Shown here in pieces: positions 60,796 through 64,000 of a DNA stretch of 64,000 nt. This stretch comes from Mesorhizobium_K sp040049215. GTDB lineage: Bacteria; Pseudomonadota; Alphaproteobacteria; Rhizobiales; Rhizobiaceae. The translations under genes were made by a program, and so were the position numbers. How positions within the stretch are numbered: the first letter of the stretch is position 1; every line of letters begins with the position of its first letter. The notes under the pieces were generated by a model. That model saw only the letters and a program-made list of their open reading frames with translations. It did no database searches and was not told the origin of the DNA. The stretch lies in contig NZ_JBDZDN010000001.1 in assembly GCF_040049215.1 (NCBI RefSeq), positions 1,860,001 through 1,924,000 of the forward strand, written 5' to 3'.

Positions 60796-61485
60796 ATGTC
60801 TAAAAAGCTTCTTGCGGAATTTCTCGGCACGTTCTGGCTGGTGTTCGGGGGCTGCGGCAGCGCCGTACTGGCTGCGGCGTTTCCCGAACTAGGCATCGGC
60901 TTCGTTGGCGTCGCAATAGCCTTCGGCCTGACCGTGCTGACGATGGCCTACGCGGTCGGCGGAATCTCGGGCGGGCATTTCAATCCAGCCGTATCGGTCG
61001 GGTTGGCGATTGGCGGCCGCTTCGACGCCAAGGATCTGATCCCCTATGTCGTGGCGCAGGTGATCGGAGCTGTCGTGGCCTCGGCGGTGCTCTATGTCGT
61101 GGTGAGCGGCAAGGCCGATTTCGCCGGCATCGGCGGCTTCGCCACGAACGGATATGTCGACGCCTCGCCCGGCAAGTACGGACTTGCCTCCGCGTTGGTC
61201 ATCGAGGTCGTGCTGACCTTCATGTTCCTGATCATCATCCTGGGCTCCACCCATGGCCGCGTGCCGGTGGGTTTTGCGCCGATCGCAATCGGACTCGCGC
61301 TGACGCTGATCCACCTGATCTCCATTCCGGTAACCAATACGTCGGTCAATCCGGCGCGTTCGACCGGCCCGGCGCTGTTCGTCGGGGGAGTCGCGCTGCA
61401 GCAGCTCTGGCTGTTCTGGGTCGCCCCGATCGTCGGCGCGGCACTCGCCGGCTTCGTCCACAAGACGCTGCTGGAGAAAGACTGA
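60796..61485 (+). CDS. aqpZ: aquaporin Z
   Basis: A 229-residue water channel with six helices and both NPA boxes: GGISGGHFNPAVSVGLAIGG and TNTSVNPARSTGPALFVGG. The N terminus (KKLLAEFLGTFWLVFGGCGS) and the Cys and His/Arg positions of the selectivity filter are those of AqpZ rather than glycerol facilitators (which have NPARD). ATG is preceded by an ideal AGGAGGG. It is monocistronic and transcribed away from the GANTC-rich interval. Confidence 0.95.
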   Translation: MSKKLLAEFLGTFWLVFGGCGSAVLAAAFPELGIGFVGVAIAFGLTVLTMAYAVGGISGGHFNPAVSVGLAIGGRFDAKDLIPYVVAQVIGAVVASAVLYVVVSGKADFAGIGGFATNGYVDASPGKYGLASALVIEVVLTFMFLIIILGSTHGRVPVGFAPIAIGLALTLIHLISIPVTNTSVNPARSTGPALFVGGVALQQLWLFWVAPIVGAALAGFVHKTLLEKD

Positions 61486-61502
61486 CAGCAGCGGCAAGAA
61501 AC

Positions 61503-61529
61503 GAAACGGCGCCTAACGGGCGCCGTTTC
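61503..61529. terminator. bidirectional terminator between aqpZ and phbB
   Basis: An 11-bp perfect stem (GAAACGGCGCC / GGCGCCGTTTC) with a TAACG loop, between the stops of the convergent aqpZ and phbB. On the minus strand it is followed by T-rich GTTTCTT. It is a good terminator for phbB and a moderate one for aqpZ. Confidence 0.75.
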
Positions 61530-61553
61530 AGGCAGAGGTTTCAGGGCGCGCGC

Positions 61554-62279
61554 TCAGGCGAAATACTGGCCGCCGTTGGCTGATATCGTCGAGCCGGTGA
61601 TGAAGCCGGCGTCGTCGGACGCCAGGAACACCACGCAGCGCGCGATTTCCTCGGGCTCGCCGAGCCGGCCGACTGGGATCTGAGGGATGATGCGCTCGTT
61701 GAGCACCTTCTCGTCGATCGCCTTGACCATCTCGGTGGCGATGTAGCCCGGGCAGATGACGTTGACGGTGATGCCCGCGCGGGCTCCCTCCTGCGCGAGA
61801 GCCTTGGTCAGGCCGATGTCGCCGGCCTTGGAGGCGGAATAGTTCGCCTGGCCCGCCTGGCCCTTCTGGCCATTGATCGAGGATATGGTGATGACGCGGC
61901 CGAACTTGCGGTCGCGCATGCCGCTCCAGACGGGGTGCGTCATATTGAAGACGCCGGAGAGGTTGGTGTCGATGACTTCCCGCCATTGCTGCGGCGTCAT
62001 CTTGTGGAACATGGCGTCGCGGGTGATGCCGGCATTGTTGACCAGAATGTCGACCGGCCCGAGATCGGCCTCGACCTGTTTGATGCCGGCAGCGCAGGCA
62101 TCATAATCGGCGACCGACCATTTGTAGGTCTTGATGCCGGTCTCCGCCGTGAACTTGTGCGCCGCCTCGTCGTTGCCGGCATAGTTGGCGGCGACGGTGT
62201 AGCCGGCTTTCTTCAACGCGACGGATATCGCCGCGCCTATGCCCCGCGAGCCTCCGGTGACGAGTGCGACTTTAGCCAT
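61554..62279 (-). CDS. phbB: acetoacetyl-CoA reductase
   Basis: A 241-residue short-chain dehydrogenase that makes (R)-3-hydroxybutyryl-CoA for polyhydroxybutyrate. The NADPH site is ALVTGGSRGIGAAISVALKK, NAG is in DILVNNAGITRDAMFHKM, and the catalytic Ser and Tyr-x3-Lys are in ITISSINGQKGQAGQANYSA followed by SKAG. The FNMTHPVWSGMRDRKFGRVI and IPVGRLGEPEEIARCVVFLA segments are typical of PhaB. It follows phbA on the minus strand, 119 bases downstream. Confidence 0.95.
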   Translation of the reverse strand: MAKVALVTGGSRGIGAAISVALKKAGYTVAANYAGNDEAAHKFTAETGIKTYKWSVADYDACAAGIKQVEADLGPVDILVNNAGITRDAMFHKMTPQQWREVIDTNLSGVFNMTHPVWSGMRDRKFGRVITISSINGQKGQAGQANYSASKAGDIGLTKALAQEGARAGITVNVICPGYIATEMVKAIDEKVLNERIIPQIPVGRLGEPEEIARCVVFLASDDAGFITGSTISANGGQYFA

Positions 62280-62299
62280 GAATGTTCCCTCCCTGGAAT

Positions 62300-62395
62300 T
62301 TTTGGGCAGTGGGCAATAGGCAGTTGGAGAAGACGACTACCGCCTACCCGGGTTGGGTCTTTTCCCTACTGCCTACTGCCTATTCCCGACTGCCT
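62300..62395. repeat. Mesorhizobium-type TACTGCC intergenic repeat with long inverted arms
   Basis: GGGCAATAGGCAGT near 62304 and ACTGCCTATTCCC near 62375 form imperfect inverted arms; TACTGCC is repeated in tandem next to the second arm. Such AGTAGGCAGT-like strings are frequent between rhizobial genes, as I recall. In the phbA-phbB gap it may shape the polycistronic mRNA. Confidence 0.5.
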
Positions 62396-62398
62396 CGT

Positions 62399-63580
62399 TC
62401 AGTTCATCGCCTCGACGCACATGGCGACGCCCATGCCGCCGCCGATGCAGAGCGTGGCGAGGCCCTTCCTGGCGCCGCGGCGCTTCATCTCGTAGACCAG
62501 CGTGTTGAAGATGCGCGCGCCGGATGCGCCGACCGGATGGCCGATGGCGATGGCGCCGCCGTTGACGTTCACGATCTCGGGGTTCCAGCCCATGTCCTTG
62601 TTGACCGCGCACGCTTGTGCGGCGAAAGCCTCGTTGGCCTCGACGAGATCGAGGTCGCCGACCGACCAGCCGGCCTTTTCGAGCGCCTTGCGCGACGCGG
62701 GAATAGGTCCCGTGCCCATGATCGCCGGGTCGACGCCGGCAGTCGCCCAGGACACGATTCGCACCAGCGGGGTGACGCCGCGCCGCGAGGCCTCGGCCTC
62801 GGTCATCAGCACAACGGCGGCGGCGCCGTCATTGATGCCGGATGCGTTGGCAGCGGTCACCGTGCCCTCCTTGTCGAAGGCGGGCTTCAGCTTGGAGATG
62901 GCTTCGATCGTGGTGCCGGCGCGGATATATTCGTCCTGGTCGACGACCGTATCGCCCTTGCGGCCCTTGATCGTGACTGGGACGATCTCGTCCTTGAACT
63001 TGCCGGCCTTCTGCGCCGCCTCTGCCTTGTTCTGCGAGGCGACGGCGAAACGGTCCTGATCGTCGCGGGTAAGCTGCCACTGACGTGCGACGTTCTCGGC
63101 GGTGTTGCCCATGTGGTAGCCGTGGAAGGCGTCGGTCAGCCCGTCCTTGATCATGGTGTCGATCAGCTTCAGGTCGCCCATCTTGGTGCCGCCGCGCAGA
63201 TATTGCGCGTGCGGAGCCATGGACATCGATTCCTGGCCGCCCGCGATTATGATCCTGGCATCGCCGGAGCTGATCTGCTGCATGCCGATGGCGATGGCGC
63301 GCAGGCCGGAACCGCAGAGCTGGTTGAGGCCCCAGGCAGTCGCTTCCTGCGGGATGCCGGCGCCCATGGCGGCCTGACGGGCCGGGTTCTGCCCTTGAGC
63401 GGCGGTGAGGATCTGGCCGAGGATGACCTCGTCGACTTCCTTGGGGTCAACGCCGGCACGGACAAGCGCTTCCTTGACCGCAATGGCGCCAAGTTCATGC
63501 GCGGGCGTGTTGGCAAAAGCTCCGTTGAAGGAGCCGACCGGGGTGCGGGCGGCGGCGGCTACGACGATGGAAGCGGACAT
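62399..63580 (-). CDS. phbA: acetyl-CoA acetyltransferase (beta-ketothiolase)
   Basis: A 393-residue biosynthetic thiolase condensing two acetyl-CoA to acetoacetyl-CoA. Catalytic residues are Cys89 in LNQLCGSGLRAIAIG, the His of AIGHPVGASGARIF (about 349) and the Cys of CIGGGMGVAMCVEAMN (near 379). Length and motifs match PhaA/PhbA rather than degradative FadA. It is the first gene of the phbA-phbB operon, divergent from phaR over 273 bases with a perfect palindrome. Confidence 0.96.
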   Translation of the reverse strand: MSASIVVAAAARTPVGSFNGAFANTPAHELGAIAVKEALVRAGVDPKEVDEVILGQILTAAQGQNPARQAAMGAGIPQEATAWGLNQLCGSGLRAIAIGMQQISSGDARIIIAGGQESMSMAPHAQYLRGGTKMGDLKLIDTMIKDGLTDAFHGYHMGNTAENVARQWQLTRDDQDRFAVASQNKAEAAQKAGKFKDEIVPVTIKGRKGDTVVDQDEYIRAGTTIEAISKLKPAFDKEGTVTAANASGINDGAAAVVLMTEAEASRRGVTPLVRIVSWATAGVDPAIMGTGPIPASRKALEKAGWSVGDLDLVEANEAFAAQACAVNKDMGWNPEIVNVNGGAIAIGHPVGASGARIFNTLVYEMKRRGARKGLATLCIGGGMGVAMCVEAMN

Positions 63581-63696
63581 GGCATTCTCCAGGTGGGTGC
63601 GGCTGAAGGCCGGATTTAGGAGCTTTCTTCCGCATTTCCATGATCCAAGTCAAACCGGAAATCAGTAATCCTCTCACGGAGAAGCGCCACGCCGAT

Positions 63697-63714
63697 TTAT
63701 GCTGCGCAGCATAA
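63697..63714. promoter_or_regulatory. candidate PhaR operator in phbA-phaR divergent promoter
   Basis: TTATGCTGCGCAGCATAA is an 18-bp perfect palindrome with the CTGC-GCAG core known for PhaR binding in other alphaproteobacteria. A second CTGCAG-containing string (GCGCTGCAGCATGG) starts near 63723. Both lie between phbA and phaR, where PhaR is expected to autoregulate and to control phb genes. Confidence 0.6.
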
Positions 63715-63853
63715 TTTGCCGGCGCTGCAGCATGGCATTTATTCCGCACTGCACAAACCGCTTGGAATTGCGGCGCTTTTGGGCATATCCTGCCTGCAAG
63801 GCGCAATCGTTGCCGGGGCCGATGGGGGCTGCCGGTCTTCTGGGAGGATGTCG

Positions 63854-64000
63854 ATGCCCGCCAAGGACGAACCGGTTGTAATCAAGAAATACGCCAACCG
63901 CCGCCTCTACAATACGGGCACCAGCACTTACGTAACGCTCGAGGACTTGGCCGAGATGGTCAAGAAGGGCGAAGAGTTCACCGTGCAGGATGCCAAGACC
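63854..64000 (+). CDS. phaR: polyhydroxyalkanoate synthesis repressor PhaR, 5' part
   Basis: The first 49 codons, running off the window end. PAKDEPVVIKKYANRRLYNT and TYVTLEDLAEMVKKGEEFTV are the conserved PhaR N-terminal domain that binds DNA and PHB. Starting at 63854 puts the GGGAGG ribosome binding site six bases upstream; the ATG at 63848 would touch it directly. PhaR represses phasin and often phb genes until PHB granules titrate it away. In rhizobia the gene is also called aniA. Confidence 0.95.
   Translation, partial: MPAKDEPVVIKKYANRRLYNTGTSTYVTLEDLAEMVKKGEEFTVQDAKT

Overview
The window is GC-rich, single-copy chromosomal DNA from an alphaproteobacterium of the order Hyphomicrobiales, most likely a Mesorhizobium-like member of the Phyllobacteriaceae. 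Evidence is a cyclic-nucleotide-gated K+ channel strongly resembling MloK1 of Mesorhizobium loti, a liv operon carrying a small DUF6867-type protein, CarD, a Suv3-like helicase, a phbAB/phaR locus and an extremely dense cluster of GANTC (CcrM) sites. I see no rRNA, tRNA, CRISPR array, prophage or intact insertion sequence.

Layout. 1-8.3 kb: the 3' end of lpdA, an RND efflux pair, a tiny DUF3309 membrane peptide, an MFS transporter and an unusual trypsin-like protease/DNA-RNA nuclease fusion. 8.4-18 kb: pyruvate carboxylase and a six-gene branched-chain amino acid ABC operon (livH-M-G-F, DUF6867, livK), in which LivG carries an extra helix-hairpin-helix domain. 18.3-22.4 kb: a trans-4-hydroxy-L-proline catabolic cluster (epimerase, D-hydroxyproline dehydrogenase, DHDPS-family deaminase) divergent from its probable GntR regulator. 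22.3-25.9 kb: a VapBC pair, two tandem secreted paralogues, and mmsA with a 45-bp echo of its own 3' end. 26-32.3 kb: LysR regulators, a Rieske oxygenase, a lipase lipoprotein, a TAT-exported phosphoesterase and the MloK1-like channel.

33-52 kb holds the most interesting part: genes that look like one dispersed catabolic system for a methylated or quaternary amine. They are a class III aminotransferase, a spermidine/betaine-type ABC transporter (permeases and ATPase at 35-38 kb, binding protein at 45 kb), a BetI-like TetR regulator, a phosphoethanolamine-methyltransferase-like enzyme, and an operon of two phytoene-desaturase-fold FAD oxidoreductases, a GcvT/DmdA-like demethylase and an 88-aa unknown. 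Three near-identical 18-bp palindromes (consensus ATTGAATG-N3-RTTCAAY) lie in front of the Rieske gene, between aminotransferase and transporter, and between methyltransferase and FAD operon. They are the natural operators for the BetI-like protein and tie these loci into one regulon. Interspersed are an ArsR-led stress/detoxification operon (37.9-40.1 kb), a DUF1254/DUF1214 protein, and a sugar porter with a short-form 6-phosphogluconate dehydrogenase.

52.4-64 kb is housekeeping: an ABC exporter, rpmE (L31), carD, a 7Fe ferredoxin, an S4 RNA-binding protein, the helicase, a 727-bp gene-free interval with 12 GANTC sites and a duplicated 60-bp module, aqpZ, and the polyhydroxybutyrate genes phbB-phbA divergent from phaR, which runs off the end. 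An 18-bp perfect palindrome in the phbA-phaR gap is a good PhaR operator candidate.
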